DNA of 64,000 bases from Nocardia australiensis (GCF_020733705.1 NZ_JAJFZM010000003.1:247534-311533); one strand, 5' to 3'. Counted from the first letter of the stretch, positions 1-8,791 are shown. Made by a program: numbers and translations. The notes: generated by a model not told the origin, from the letters alone.

Positions 1-531
1 GGGCGCGGCAAGGGCAGGCTGATGAGCGATCCCTCATTGCTGCTGACCCGCCCCGCGCTCACCGACCCGGCCCTCCACATCGACCGACCCGAAGGCCGCC
101 ACGAACCGTTCTCGCTGCTTGCACCGTGCCCCAACCTGGATTCCGCACCACTGGACTGGGACCGGATCGGACCGTTCTACCTGCGTGAACTCCTGGAAGT
201 GCTGGAATCACGCGGCTATCACGGCATCGCCGAACACTTCACCGTCGATCATCTCGACACCCCGTCCACCTGGCGTGACCAAGGCATGCTGGCGGGCACG
301 CCATTCTCCGCCGCGCACCTGTTCCGGCAAACGGGACCATTTCGTCCACGCAATTTTCCACGCTCCAGCGACAATGTGGTTATCGCCGGTTGTGGCACCA
401 CGCCGGGTGTGGGAGTACCGACCGCATTGCTGTCGGGAAAACTAGCGGCATACAGGATTACCGGCGTCACGGCGCCCACTCGGGATGAAACCCCGCGCAC
501 CACCGGGATAGTGTTCCCGGCGAACCATTAA
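1..531 (+). CDS. crtI: Phytoene desaturase (CrtI), C-terminal part, 5' end outside window
   Basis: The reading frame is open from base 1, so the gene starts upstream of the window; about 176 residues are seen. CrtI is an FAD-dependent desaturase that introduces double bonds into phytoene for carotenoid synthesis. The segment has the family C-terminal signature: GTPFSAAHLF followed by the phytoene-dehydrogenase motif around DNVVIAGCGTTPGVGVP (nt 373-423) and LLSGKLAA. The tail after this motif (about 30 residues) is slightly longer than usual. It is followed after 64 nt by a mannosyltransferase gene and then crtB, which supports a carotenoid locus. The N-terminal FAD-binding fold cannot be inspected. 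Confidence 0.9.
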   Translation, partial: GRGKGRLMSDPSLLLTRPALTDPALHIDRPEGRHEPFSLLAPCPNLDSAPLDWDRIGPFYLRELLEVLESRGYHGIAEHFTVDHLDTPSTWRDQGMLAGTPFSAAHLFRQTGPFRPRNFPRSSDNVVIAGCGTTPGVGVPTALLSGKLAAYRITGVTAPTRDETPRTTGIVFPANH

Positions 532-595
532 ACTCAACGCCGACCTATTCGCTCGCGGTACCGCCGCCCATAAATCCGGGGGGGAACAACACCAC

Positions 596-2320
596 ATGCC
601 ACCCCCCGAGACCAGCGCCGCAACCGGCACCGAGGACGTCATCATCGAGACGCATGCGCCGCTCGCGGACACCGTCACGCCGGATTACCCGCCCAGCGCG
701 CGCGACATGAGCGCAACGTCCGGGCACGGACTCCGGCGGTGGATGCGAACCTCGGCGGATTTCCTCCGCAGCCCAGAGGGGCACTCCGCGCTACTCGGGT
801 TCTTCGGCGCTGCGATGATCACCTTCGGCGGATTCGGTGCGGGCAGTGTCCGCGAACGCGATCCGATCCTCGAGGCAATGCACCTGTCCTGGCTGCGATT
901 CGGCCACGGTTACGCACTGTCGACCATCGTGATCTGGGTCGGCGTGCTGCTGATGATCACCGCGTGGGTCCGACTCGGCCGGACCACCATCGGCTTCGGG
1001 GACAGACCCGACGCGGGTGTCACGCTCAACGAGTTGCGCGCGATCGTCGGTATCTGGATCTTCCCGCTACTTTTCGCAGCACCGATGTTCAGCCGCGACG
1101 CCTACTCGTATCTGGCGCAGGGCGCGCTGTTGCGTGACGGTTTCGACCCGTATCAGGTCGGCCCGGTCGCCAATCCCGGTGTGCTGCTCGACAATGTGAG
1201 TCCCGTTTGGACCACAACCACCGCACCCTACGGTCCGATCTTCCTGCTGCTCGGCCGCGCGATCACCGCGATCACCGGCGACAACGTGGTGGCCGGGACG
1301 ATCGCGCTGCGCCTGGTCATGCTGCCGGGGCTGGCACTGATGATGTGGGCGGTGCCATATCTGACCAAACACCTCGGCGGCAAGCCTGCGGTCGCGCTGT
1401 GGTTGGCCGTGCTCAATCCACTGGTGCTCATCCACCTCATCGGCGGCGTACACAACGAAGTGCTCATGGTCGGCCTCATGTGCGCGGGAATCGCGCTTGT
1501 GCTGGAGCGGCATCATGTTGCGGGGATAGTCGTCGTCGCGATCGGCGTCGCCATCAAGGCCACCGCTGGGATCGCGCTGCCATTCCTGGTGTGGATCTGG
1601 ATGTTGCATGAACGAGAGCGCCGGGCGATGGAACGGGCGGCGGCTTCCCCTGGGGCAACACAGGCACTCGAAGGTGAGCCCGACGCCGCCCGGCCGAGCG
1701 AGGAAATGCCGCATCCCGCAATGATGTTCGCCAGGATCGCGGGGCTCGGGCTCGGCGTATTCGCGGTGGTGTTCGCGCTGGCCTCACTTGCCGCCGGGGT
1801 CGGCATCGGCTGGCTAACCGCGTTGTCGGGGTCGAAGAAGATCGTTAATTGGTTGTCGCTGCCGACGATCATGGCGCATGCGACAACCTGGGTAACGCCG
1901 TTGACACGGGATTCGGTGCTACCAGTAACCAGGATGATCTGTGCCGTTGCCCTGGTGGCGCTGCTGGCGTGGACGTGGTGGCGGTTCCGCCACAGTGAGC
2001 GCGAGGCCGTGCTCGGCATCGTCATCGCCTTCGTCGGCATTGTTGTCCTCTCGCCCGCCGCGTTGCCCTGGTATTACTCCTGGCCCCTGGCGTTGGCTGC
2101 GGGTTTCGCGCTGTCTACCACCACATTGATGGTGCTGGTCGGCCTGTGCACCTGGCTGATGTTGGTGTTCCAGCCGGACGGTTCGATCGGGCTCTACAAC
2201 TTCTGGCACGTCGCCCTCGCGACCTTCGCCGCGGTGGTGGCGGCGCTGTCGCTGCGGAAGGTGGACCCGCTGCGTTTGCGAGCCAGCCCGGCGGATCCGG
2301 CACCGTCACCGCGTCGATGA
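596..2320 (+). CDS. mptA: Polyprenyl-phosphomannose-dependent alpha-1,6-mannosyltransferase, MptA-like (GT-C)
   Basis: 574 aa, very hydrophobic, about a dozen predicted membrane segments. It matches the actinobacterial MptA/MptB family, which extends the alpha-1,6-mannan core of lipomannan and lipoarabinomannan outside the membrane using decaprenyl-phosphomannose. The GT-C-type acidic loop is visible as SRDAYSYLAQG with Asp168, followed by DGFDPYQVGP. A G-rich stretch lies 9-14 nt before ATG 596; an in-frame ATG at 707 is an alternative. A cytosolic loop near residues 340-375 is Ala/Glu/Pro rich. MptA rather than MptB is inferred from the position near the Rv2175c/pknL/aroG block, as in M. 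tuberculosis. It sits between two carotenoid genes and its stop overlaps the crtB start (ATGA). Confidence 0.82.
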   Translation: MPPPETSAATGTEDVIIETHAPLADTVTPDYPPSARDMSATSGHGLRRWMRTSADFLRSPEGHSALLGFFGAAMITFGGFGAGSVRERDPILEAMHLSWLRFGHGYALSTIVIWVGVLLMITAWVRLGRTTIGFGDRPDAGVTLNELRAIVGIWIFPLLFAAPMFSRDAYSYLAQGALLRDGFDPYQVGPVANPGVLLDNVSPVWTTTTAPYGPIFLLLGRAITAITGDNVVAGTIALRLVMLPGLALMMWAVPYLTKHLGGKPAVALWLAVLNPLVLIHLIGGVHNEVLMVGLMCAGIALVLERHHVAGIVVVAIGVAIKATAGIALPFLVWIWMLHERERRAMERAAASPGATQALEGEPDAARPSEEMPHPAMMFARIAGLGLGVFAVVFALASLAAGVGIGWLTALSGSKKIVNWLSLPTIMAHATTWVTPLTRDSVLPVTRMICAVALVALLAWTWWRFRHSEREAVLGIVIAFVGIVVLSPAALPWYYSWPLALAAGFALSTTTLMVLVGLCTWLMLVFQPDGSIGLYNFWHVALATFAAVVAALSLRKVDPLRLRASPADPAPSPRR

Positions 2321-3312
2321 CAGGCGCAGGGCCGACCGGCACCAAACCGACAACCGCCGAATTAGCCGCCGCCTACCGCGTATGCAGGCAGGTCGCCGCC
2401 GAACACGGCCGCACCTACTTTCTAGCAACCCGCCTGCTGAGCGCCGAGCGAAGACCGGCGGTGCACGCGTTGTACGCGTTCGCCAGGATGGTCGACGATA
2501 TCGTCGACCACGCCGAGGCCATCGACCTCCAGGACACTTCCGACCCGACAGCGAACGCCTATCGCATCGAAGACCATGCCGGACTGCTGGATCGCATCGA
2601 GAAACAGCTGCGCAGCAGACTCGAAGGCAACCCCCTGTCCGAGCCCATCGACGACCACCGCCACCGAGTCCTGCTCGCGCTCACCGCCACCATCGAACGC
2701 TACGGCATTGCGCCCCAGCACTTCTGGACGTTCATGGACGCCATGCGCATGGACATCCCCGGCACCCCCCAGTACCGCGACCGCTATGCCTCGATGGCGC
2801 AACTGCGCGACTACATGCGCGGCTCCGCCGCCGCGATCGGACTGCAACTGTTGCCCGTCCTCGGCACCGTTGTCCCTGTCTCCGAAGCCGAACCCGCCGC
2901 CGCAGCGCTCGGCGAGGCATTCCAGCTCACCAACTTCCTCCGTGACGTCGCCGAAGACCTCGATCGCGGCCGCGTCTACCTCCCCGCCGACGAACTCGCC
3001 GCCTTCGGCGTCAACCACGACCTGCTCGCACACTGCCGCCGCACCGGCCACACCGACCGCCGAGTCCGTCGCGCCCTGGCCAACCTCATAGCCATCAACC
3101 GCGGCATCTACCGCCGCGCCGCCCCCGGCATCCAGCTACTAGAACCCCGCGTCCGCCCCGCCATCCGCACAGCCAGCACCCTCTACGCGGCCATCCTCGA
3201 CGAAATCGAACACTCCGACTACGCCGTCTTCAACCACCGAGCAACGGTCCCAACCCACCGCCGCCTCCGCGTAGCCACCGCCGCATTCACCACCACACTC
3301 CCCCACCTCTGA
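2317..3312 (+). CDS. crtB: Phytoene synthase
   Basis: 331 aa trans-isoprenyl diphosphate synthase of the squalene/phytoene synthase family; it condenses two geranylgeranyl diphosphates to phytoene. Both Asp-rich Mg-diphosphate motifs are visible: DDIVD at residues 60-64 and DVAED starting at residue 210 within LRDVAEDLDRGRVYLP. ATG 2317 is chosen because it overlaps the mannosyltransferase stop as ATGA, a typical translational coupling, and gives the expected family length; the frame is open further upstream, but that part has no CrtB character. With the upstream crtI it forms the carotenoid unit. A long repeat mosaic begins directly after its stop. Confidence 0.9.
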   Translation: MTGAGPTGTKPTTAELAAAYRVCRQVAAEHGRTYFLATRLLSAERRPAVHALYAFARMVDDIVDHAEAIDLQDTSDPTANAYRIEDHAGLLDRIEKQLRSRLEGNPLSEPIDDHRHRVLLALTATIERYGIAPQHFWTFMDAMRMDIPGTPQYRDRYASMAQLRDYMRGSAAAIGLQLLPVLGTVVPVSEAEPAAAALGEAFQLTNFLRDVAEDLDRGRVYLPADELAAFGVNHDLLAHCRRTGHTDRRVRRALANLIAINRGIYRRAAPGIQLLEPRVRPAIRTASTLYAAILDEIEHSDYAVFNHRATVPTHRRLRVATAAFTTTLPHL

Positions 3313-3639
3313 CCGCGCAGAAACAAACCCCGCACGAGCCCACTGACGCGCCACGAGCCGCGCCCCACTTTCGAGCGCAGCCAGACCGAGCCCCCAACCG
3401 CTAAAGCACGGCACCCCCCGACTGGGTACAGAAACCATCGGTGCCACACGAGCCCACCTACGCGCCCATTCGCCATGACACCAGTTTTCGAGCGTAGCGA
3501 GACCGAACCTTTCGGCTGTCAAACCACAGCACCTATCTGTGTACAGAATCGGTCGGTGCCGCACGAGCCCCCTTGCGCGCCCACTCGCCACGACACCAGT
3601 TTTCGAGCGAAGCGAGATCGAGCACTAGAGTTCGCGGCC

Positions 3640-3705
3640 GGCTCGCGTCCGAGGGGCAAATACGACGCGACGCAGGAGCAAGTATTTGCCCCTCGGACGT
3701 GAGCC
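3640..3705 (+). repeat. 66-bp palindromic repeat, copy 1
   Basis: Left arm 3640-3663, spacer 3664-3681 (18 nt), right arm 3682-3705. The 24-bp arms are complementary with one mismatch and contain GTCCGAGGGGCAAATAC and its complement. The spacer GACGCGACGCAGGAGCAA differs by two bases from the spacer of the copy at 21.26 kb. As RNA it would form a very stable hairpin. Confidence 0.85.
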
Positions 3706-3968
3706 TTAGGGGCCGCGAACACGCCGCGCCAGCGGCCAATAAACACAGCAAACCTCACTGGACTACCCAAACCCCGAGTCCCCCGCAACCCCACCCACGC
3801 GCCCCGCCACGACACAGTCTCGCAGCAAGATCCAGCCCCCTCAGCTACCGAACACAGGCACCCAACCAGCTACAGAAACAGCCGGTGCCACACCAACCCC
3901 CATACGCACCCACTCGCCACAACAACAGCTTCCGAGCGAAGCGAGACCGAGCCCCAAAGTTCGCGCCC

Positions 3969-4034
3969 GGCTCACGTCCGAGGGACAAATACGAAGCGAC
4001 GAAGGAGCAAGCATTTACCCCTCGGACGCGAGCC
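3969..4034 (+). repeat. 66-bp palindromic repeat, copy 2
   Basis: Left arm 3969-3992, spacer 3993-4010, right arm 4011-4034. It is in the same orientation as copy 1, 329 bp downstream, with a few arm substitutions (GGGACAAATAC on the left, GCATTTACCCC on the right). The spacer is identical to that of the copy at 21.26 kb. Confidence 0.85.
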
Positions 4035-4109
4035 ATAGGGGCCGCGAACACGCAGCCCCGCAGGCGCCGCCAAACAACACAGCCGCGCCAGCGGCCAAAA
4101 ACACAACCC

Positions 4110-4478
4110 TCAGAACGGATCCGCTGCCGCCCTACGCAACACCTCGCGTGCTAACGGTCCGTGCAGCGCGTCGATGGGTTTCCCTGGCAGCGTCTCGTCG
4201 TCGGTGAAGATCCATTCGAGGATTTCCTCGTCGGTGTACTTCGCGTCTTTCATCACTGTGATCAGCCCGGGCAGCGATTTGACTACCGCGCCGGTCTCGT
4301 CGAAGAATCGTTCGGGGACGCCGGCCACGCCGTCGCGGCGCAGGGCGAGCAGTTGATGGTCGCGCAGCATTTGATGAACCCGGGTTACTGCGAGCCCGAT
4401 TTGGTCTGCCACCTCCGGCAGTGGGAGGACCACCACGGACTCCGGAAGGACGTCATCGCTGCAGGGAAATGCACTCAC
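4110..4478 (-). CDS. Rv2175c-like winged-helix DNA-binding protein
   Basis: 122 aa from GTG 4478. The order VLPLPEVADQIGLAVTRVHQ (helix-turn-helix), then FFDETGAVVKSLPGLITV and the C-terminal GPLAREVLRRA matches M. tuberculosis Rv2175c, a small DNA-binding protein reported as a PknL substrate. The start is fixed by a TACCGT -10 hexamer 7 nt upstream (leaderless); an upstream ATG in the same frame would run into the divergent pknL leader. The gene is divergent from pknL, as in M. tuberculosis, so kinase and substrate are likely expressed together. The short N-terminus before the HTH lacks an obvious match to the Thr-bearing tail phosphorylated in Rv2175c. Confidence 0.8.
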   Translation of the reverse strand: MSAFPCSDDVLPESVVVLPLPEVADQIGLAVTRVHQMLRDHQLLALRRDGVAGVPERFFDETGAVVKSLPGLITVMKDAKYTDEEILEWIFTDDETLPGKPIDALHGPLAREVLRRAAADPF

Positions 4479-4485
4479 GGGGATA

Positions 4486-4491
4486 ACGGTA
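4486..4491 (-). promoter_or_regulatory. -10 hexamer TACCGT of leaderless Rv2175c-like gene
   Basis: On the minus strand TACCGT is followed by 7 nt and GTG 4478. No Shine-Dalgarno sequence is seen between them. Confidence 0.5.
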
Positions 4492-4606
4492 GACGGTCGT
4501 AGGCCGCACGTCGTGAGACACCCGGGTGGCATTCGCCGATACCATCGTGGGGGCCGCACGGGGCGGCTGGTCGCTTGTCGCACTAGCAGCGAGGGGTGAG
4601 AACTTT

Positions 4607-6586
4607 GTGAAAGCCGGAGGACATCACTTGATCGGGCAAATTCTGGAAGGGCGCTACCGTATCGATGCGCCGATTGCTCGCGGCGGGATGTCGATGGTCT
4701 TCCGTGGTGTGGATACTCGCTTGGACCGCCCGGTCGCTATCAAGGTGATGGATCCGAAGTTCGCGGCCGATCCCCAGTTCTTGTCGCGGTTCGAATTCGA
4801 GGCGCGTGCGGTCGCGAAGCTCAAGCATCCGTCGTTGGTCGCGGTGTACGACCAGGGTGTGGATGGCGAGTATCCGTTTCTGATCATGGAGCTTGTCGAG
4901 GGCGGCACGCTGCGTGAGCTGCTACGTGAGCGCGGCCCGATGCCGCCGCACGCGGCGTGCGCGGTCGCCGAGCCGGTGCTCGCCGCGATAGGGGTGGCGC
5001 ATTCTGCGGGCCTGATCCATCGGGATATCAAGCCGGAGAATGTGCTGATCTCGGATGCGGGTGAGGTGAAGATCGCCGATTTCGGTTTGGTGCGCGCGGT
5101 GGCGGCGGCCAACACCACCTCGGCGAGTGTGATCCTCGGTACCGCCGCGTATCTGGCGCCCGAGCAGGTCACCAGCGGCACCGCGGATTCGCGAAGCGAT
5201 GTCTACGCGTTCGGTGTACTGATTTTCGAATTGCTTACCGGCCGTGTGCCTTTCACCGGTGATACCTCGTTGTCGGTGGCGTATCAGCGGATCGAGAACG
5301 ATGTTCCGAGCCCGAGCCAGTTTATTCCGGGTGTGCCACCGGAGTTCGACGAGCTGATCATGCGGGCGACCGCTCGCGAGCCCGTGCACCGCTTCGCCGA
5401 TGCGAACGAAATGGCGGCGGCGTTGCGTGGGATCGCGGTCACGTTGGATCTGCCGCCCTATCGGGTGCCCGCTCCCACAGAGTCGGCCGAGCATCTCAGC
5501 GCCACCTATCGGTTCGCGGCGCCGGAGCAGGCCGCTGCCGCTGCGGCCGCTCATCCTGACCCGCATACCCCGCCGGCCGTACAGCACACCAAGGTGGTGA
5601 CGGCGCCGCGGCCCCGTTACGGCGATTACGGCCCACCCGACGGCTACGATCCGCGCACCTCGCAGCACGCCCACCCCTCGCCCTACCCGGAATATGATTC
5701 CGACCGCTCCCGCTCGCGTCGCACCGTGCTGCTATGGGTGGCGGCGGTGGCGATCTTGACGCTCGTGGTCGGCGTGGGCGGCTGGTGGCTCGGCGTCGGA
5801 AGATTCTCGCCGGTGCCGTCGATCGCCGGATTCGACCAGGAACGCGCCGTCGCCGCGCTGGCCGACGCCGGTTTCGAGACCGAGGTGCGGCAGAAGGCGT
5901 CGGACACGATCCCGGTGGGCGGTGTGGTGGGCAGCGACCCGTCTGCCGGGTCCAAGGTCATCAAGGGGTCGACGGTGGCGGTGTTGGTGTCCAGCGGCAA
6001 ACCGAGGGTGCCAGATGTGAAATCCGGCGACGAGGTCTCGAGGGTCAACCAGCTCATCCGTGACGCCGGACTGCAGCCGGTCGATTCGGGAGAAACCGGA
6101 AGCTCCGCCCCCAAGGGCAGCCTCGCGCGAACCGAACCGGCGGCGGGCACCGTGTTGCCGATGAACGCTCAGGTCAAGGTCTATCGCAGTAACGGATCGA
6201 AGCCGGTCAAGCTGCCCGACCTGCGCGGAAAGACCACCGCGGAGGCCACCAAATTGCTGACCGATGCCGGTATTACGGTGCGTGAGACCAGGATGCAGTT
6301 CGATCGCGGCATCGAGGCCGACAAGGTGATCGGCACAGATCCCGCCGCAGGCACCACCGTGCAGTCCGGTGATGGCGTCACCCTGATCGTGTCCAACGCC
6401 ATCCGCATGCCCAATGTGCTCGGGCAGAGTGTCGGGGACGCACGATCCAAACTGCAGAGTCTCGGCCTGCAGGTGCAGGTGCGTCAGCTGACGCAGTCCG
6501 ACAGCTCAGTGGTGATCTCCCAGAGTCCCGCCGCGCAGGCCAATATCGAATCCGGGACCTCGGTGTCGATCGTCGCGCTACCGTGA
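4607..6586 (+). CDS. pknL: Serine/threonine protein kinase PknL with four PASTA domains
   Basis: 659 aa from GTG 4607 (GAGGGGTGAG upstream); TTG 4628, preceded by GGAGGA at 6 nt, is an equally good start. The Hanks-type kinase domain covers about residues 12-280: glycine loop IARGGMSMVF (23-32), catalytic Lys46, HRDIKPEN with Asp140, DFG at 158-160, and an activation loop with Thr-Thr. A Pro-rich linker leads to a single membrane helix near residues 370-395, then four extracellular PASTA repeats (about 400-659) expected to bind peptidoglycan or lipid II. M. tuberculosis PknL lacks PASTA repeats and is about 400 aa, so this form is closer to the corynebacterial architecture. It is divergent from its presumed substrate gene. 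Assignment to PknL rests on kinase similarity and neighbours. Confidence 0.9.
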   Translation: MKAGGHHLIGQILEGRYRIDAPIARGGMSMVFRGVDTRLDRPVAIKVMDPKFAADPQFLSRFEFEARAVAKLKHPSLVAVYDQGVDGEYPFLIMELVEGGTLRELLRERGPMPPHAACAVAEPVLAAIGVAHSAGLIHRDIKPENVLISDAGEVKIADFGLVRAVAAANTTSASVILGTAAYLAPEQVTSGTADSRSDVYAFGVLIFELLTGRVPFTGDTSLSVAYQRIENDVPSPSQFIPGVPPEFDELIMRATAREPVHRFADANEMAAALRGIAVTLDLPPYRVPAPTESAEHLSATYRFAAPEQAAAAAAAHPDPHTPPAVQHTKVVTAPRPRYGDYGPPDGYDPRTSQHAHPSPYPEYDSDRSRSRRTVLLWVAAVAILTLVVGVGGWWLGVGRFSPVPSIAGFDQERAVAALADAGFETEVRQKASDTIPVGGVVGSDPSAGSKVIKGSTVAVLVSSGKPRVPDVKSGDEVSRVNQLIRDAGLQPVDSGETGSSAPKGSLARTEPAAGTVLPMNAQVKVYRSNGSKPVKLPDLRGKTTAEATKLLTDAGITVRETRMQFDRGIEADKVIGTDPAAGTTVQSGDGVTLIVSNAIRMPNVLGQSVGDARSKLQSLGLQVQVRQLTQSDSSVVISQSPAAQANIESGTSVSIVALP

Positions 6587-6626
6587 ACCGCCAGTAATGA
6601 CCGAATCTTCCAGTGGCCCCAGCCAA

Positions 6627-6656
6627 CTCGTGCGGCACGAACCCGTGCCGCACGAG
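6627..6656 (+). terminator. Hairpin after pknL
   Basis: A 13-bp perfect stem (6627-6639 with 6644-6656) has loop AACC. It lies between the convergent pknL and aroG. No U-run follows. The right arm contains GTGCCGCACGAG, a word also found in the interspersed repeats. Confidence 0.6.
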
Positions 6657-6672
6657 CCGGATCGGAAACAGC

Positions 6673-8058
6673 TCAGCGCAGCATTTCGGCGACCAGGAAC
6701 GCCAGCTCCAGCGACTGCTGGGTATTGAGGCGCGGGTCGCAGGCGGTTTCGTAGCGACCCGACAGGTCCAGGTCGGAAATGTCCTGCGCGCCGCCGAGGC
6801 ATTCGGTGACATCCTCACCGGTCAGCTCGATATGCAGGCCGCCCGGATGGGTGCCGAGCGCGTGGTGAACCTCGAAAAAGCCCTGCACTTCGTCGATGAT
6901 TCGATCGAAATGACGGGTCTTGTAACCGGTGGACGCCTCGTGGGTGTTGCCGTGCATGGGATCGCACTGCCAGATCACCTGATGCCCGGTGGCCTGCACC
7001 TTCTCGATGATCGGCGGTAGCACGTCGCGCACCTTGCCGTTGCCCATACGCGAGACGATGGTCAACCGGCCCGGCTCGTTGTTCGGGTCGAGCCGCTCGA
7101 CGTACCCGACTGCCTGATCCGGCGTGGTGGTCGGGCCGATCTTCAGACCGATCGGGTTGGCGAGCAGCTCCGCGAGCGCGATATGTGCCCCGTCGAGCTG
7201 CCTGGTGCGCTCGCCGATCCAGAGGAAGTGCGCGGAGAGGTCGTAGAGCACCGGCTCGCCTGCCGCGTTCTCGCTGAGGCGGAGCATGGCGCGTTCATAG
7301 TCGAGCACCAGCGCCTCGTGGCTGGCGTAGATCCGCGCCGACTGCAGGCTGGGATCGTTGACCCGGCACGCGGACATGAATGCCAGACCACGATCGATCT
7401 CCGCGGCCAGCGCCTCGTACCGGGCGCCCGCCGGCGACTGTGCGACGAAGTCGCGGTTCCAGTCGTGCACCTGGTGCAGGTCCGCCATGCCCGCACCGGT
7501 CAGTGCGCGCACCAGGTTCATCGCCGCGCTGGCATTGGCGTAGGCACGCACCAGGCGTGACGGATCGTGCTCGCGGACCGCCGCGTCGGGCGCCAGCGAA
7601 TTCACCATGTCGCCGCGGTAGGAGATGAGACCGAGCGAATCCGTATCGGAGGACCGTGGTTTGGCGTACTGACCCGCGATGCGCGCCACCTTGACGACCG
7701 GCAGGCTCGCGCCATAGGTGAGCACGACAGCCATCTGCAACAGCGTCCGAATGTTGCCGCGAATGTGCGGCTCGGTGTTGTCTGCGAAGGTTTCCGCGCA
7801 GTCGCCGCCCTGCATCAGGAATGCTTCACCCCGCGCGACCTCGGCGAGCTGCACTCGCAGCTCCTCCACCTCGGCAGGCACGCAGATCGGCGGCACGCTC
7901 TCCAGCACCGTGCGCATATCCGCCGCCAGCGCCGGATCCCACGACGGTTGCTGAAGCGCGGGACGGGCAAGCGCGGCATCAAGTCGCTGTCGCAACGCCG
8001 CGGGCAGCGGTGGCAGTTCCGGCAAGCGATCGATGGGTACGTCGACGGTCCAGTTCAC
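6673..8058 (-). CDS. aroG: 3-deoxy-D-arabino-heptulosonate 7-phosphate synthase, class II
   Basis: 461 aa, nearly identical in length to M. tuberculosis AroG (462 aa). It joins phosphoenolpyruvate and erythrose-4-phosphate, the first step of the shikimate pathway. Characteristic class II segments are QGGDCAETFADNTEPH, VKVARIAGQYAKPRS, YRGDMVN, WIGERTRQLDGAH, CDPMHGNT and the C-terminal ACDPRLNTQQSLELAF. GTG 8058 (reading VNWTVDVPID) is chosen because it matches the family N-terminus and lies 6 nt after TATTCT, a leaderless promoter. The longer upstream frame is not family sequence. It is convergent with pknL. Confidence 0.95.
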   Translation of the reverse strand: MNWTVDVPIDRLPELPPLPAALRQRLDAALARPALQQPSWDPALAADMRTVLESVPPICVPAEVEELRVQLAEVARGEAFLMQGGDCAETFADNTEPHIRGNIRTLLQMAVVLTYGASLPVVKVARIAGQYAKPRSSDTDSLGLISYRGDMVNSLAPDAAVREHDPSRLVRAYANASAAMNLVRALTGAGMADLHQVHDWNRDFVAQSPAGARYEALAAEIDRGLAFMSACRVNDPSLQSARIYASHEALVLDYERAMLRLSENAAGEPVLYDLSAHFLWIGERTRQLDGAHIALAELLANPIGLKIGPTTTPDQAVGYVERLDPNNEPGRLTIVSRMGNGKVRDVLPPIIEKVQATGHQVIWQCDPMHGNTHEASTGYKTRHFDRIIDEVQGFFEVHHALGTHPGGLHIELTGEDVTECLGGAQDISDLDLSGRYETACDPRLNTQQSLELAFLVAEMLR

Positions 8059-8064
8059 CAGTTC

Positions 8065-8070
8065 AGAATA
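8065..8070 (-). promoter_or_regulatory. -10 hexamer TATTCT of leaderless aroG
   Basis: On the minus strand TATTCT is 6 nt before GTG 8058 and no ribosome binding site is present. Confidence 0.55.
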
Positions 8071-8242
8071 CGTACCGCCCGGTCGCACAGACACCCGGAG
8101 TGGTGGAAATCCCCCCACCTGAGGTGACACAAATCTCCACCTCGAGCAACCCCTGCGGCGCGCCGACCCTCGGCCGACATAGGGTTGCCCGCGTTGACAC
8201 GTGCCATGACCGCATCCGATGCCAAGGAGATAACCGATCCCG

Positions 8243-8731
8243 TTGCGATACTTTTACGATTCAGAATTCATCGAGGACGGGACAACGATCGACCTCGTTT
8301 CCATCGGTGTCGTTTGTGAGGATGGCCGTGAATTCTATGCGGTCTCTACCGAATTCGACCCCGATCGCGCCGGGCCGTGGGTACGCAAGCATGTGTTGCC
8401 GCAGCTGCCGCCGACGTCCTCACCGCTGTGGCGCAGTCGTGCGCGGATCCGCGACGACCTCTACAAGTTCCTGGTGCCTCGTTCCACCGTACAACCGGAA
8501 CTGTGGGCCTGGGTGGGCGCCTATGACCACGTGGTTTTGTGTCAGCTGTGGGGATCGATGGTCGACCTTCCCAGCACCCTCCCGCGCTACACCAACGAAC
8601 TGCGCCAGCACTGGGATGCCCACGGCCGCCCCGAACTACCTCCCGTCCCACCAGACGCCCACGACGCTCTCGCCGACGCCCGCCACAACCTGGCGAAATT
8701 CGAAGCCATCGAATCCGCCCGCCGCCGCTGA
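8243..8731 (+). CDS. RNase AS-like 3'-5' exoribonuclease (Rv2179c family)
   Basis: 162 aa. N-terminal RYFYDSEFIEDG carries the first DEDD-type acidic pair (Asp6, Glu8); HDALADARHNL near the C-terminus supplies the final His/Asp. M. tuberculosis Rv2179c is an RNase T-like enzyme with a preference for poly(A), and the two align along most of their length (YAVSTEFDPDRAG, WAWVGAYDHV, ELRQHW). The start is TTG 8243, with AAGGAGA about 13 nt upstream; no ATG or GTG gives a family-like N-terminus. It is followed by a strong terminator and transcribed divergently from aroG. Confidence 0.88.
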   Translation: MRYFYDSEFIEDGTTIDLVSIGVVCEDGREFYAVSTEFDPDRAGPWVRKHVLPQLPPTSSPLWRSRARIRDDLYKFLVPRSTVQPELWAWVGAYDHVVLCQLWGSMVDLPSTLPRYTNELRQHWDAHGRPELPPVPPDAHDALADARHNLAKFEAIESARRR

Positions 8732-8742
8732 CCTACCGCAGA

Positions 8743-8778
8743 CGAAGGCCCCGAGTCGGATTCGACTCGGGGCCTTCG
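8743..8778 (+). terminator. Rho-independent terminator
   Basis: A 16-bp perfect stem (8743-8758 with 8763-8778, core AAGGCCCCGAGTCG) has loop GATT and is followed by CTTTT on the plus strand. It ends the RNase AS transcript and may also stop the convergent qcr operon. Confidence 0.85.
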
Positions 8779-8791
8779 CTTTTGCTGAGGA

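Larger units (their letters stand above)
3313..4109. repeat. Intergenic mosaic of Nocardia-type interspersed repeats
   Basis: About 800 bp between the convergent crtB and Rv2175c-like genes contain no convincing gene. The stretch is built from recurring modules. Module A runs from GGTACAGAAAC through GTGCCGCACGAGCC and CACTCGCCACGACACCAG to TTCGAGCGAAGCGAGA; copies start near 3424, 3540 and 3868 (degenerate). Module B is a 66-bp palindrome (3640-3705 and 3969-4034). Module C follows B and contains GGGGCCGCGAACACGC and CCAGCGGCCAA. The same modules return at 20.75-21.42 kb and, inverted, at 36.96-37.29 kb. Open frames here exist only because the high GC suppresses stops, and they repeat with the DNA. 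Confidence 0.85.

Noticed and set aside
3573..4154. Long open frames within the repeat mosaics
   Set aside because: They follow the repeated DNA on both strands, are biased in composition, have no ribosome sites and shift with each copy; treated as non-coding.
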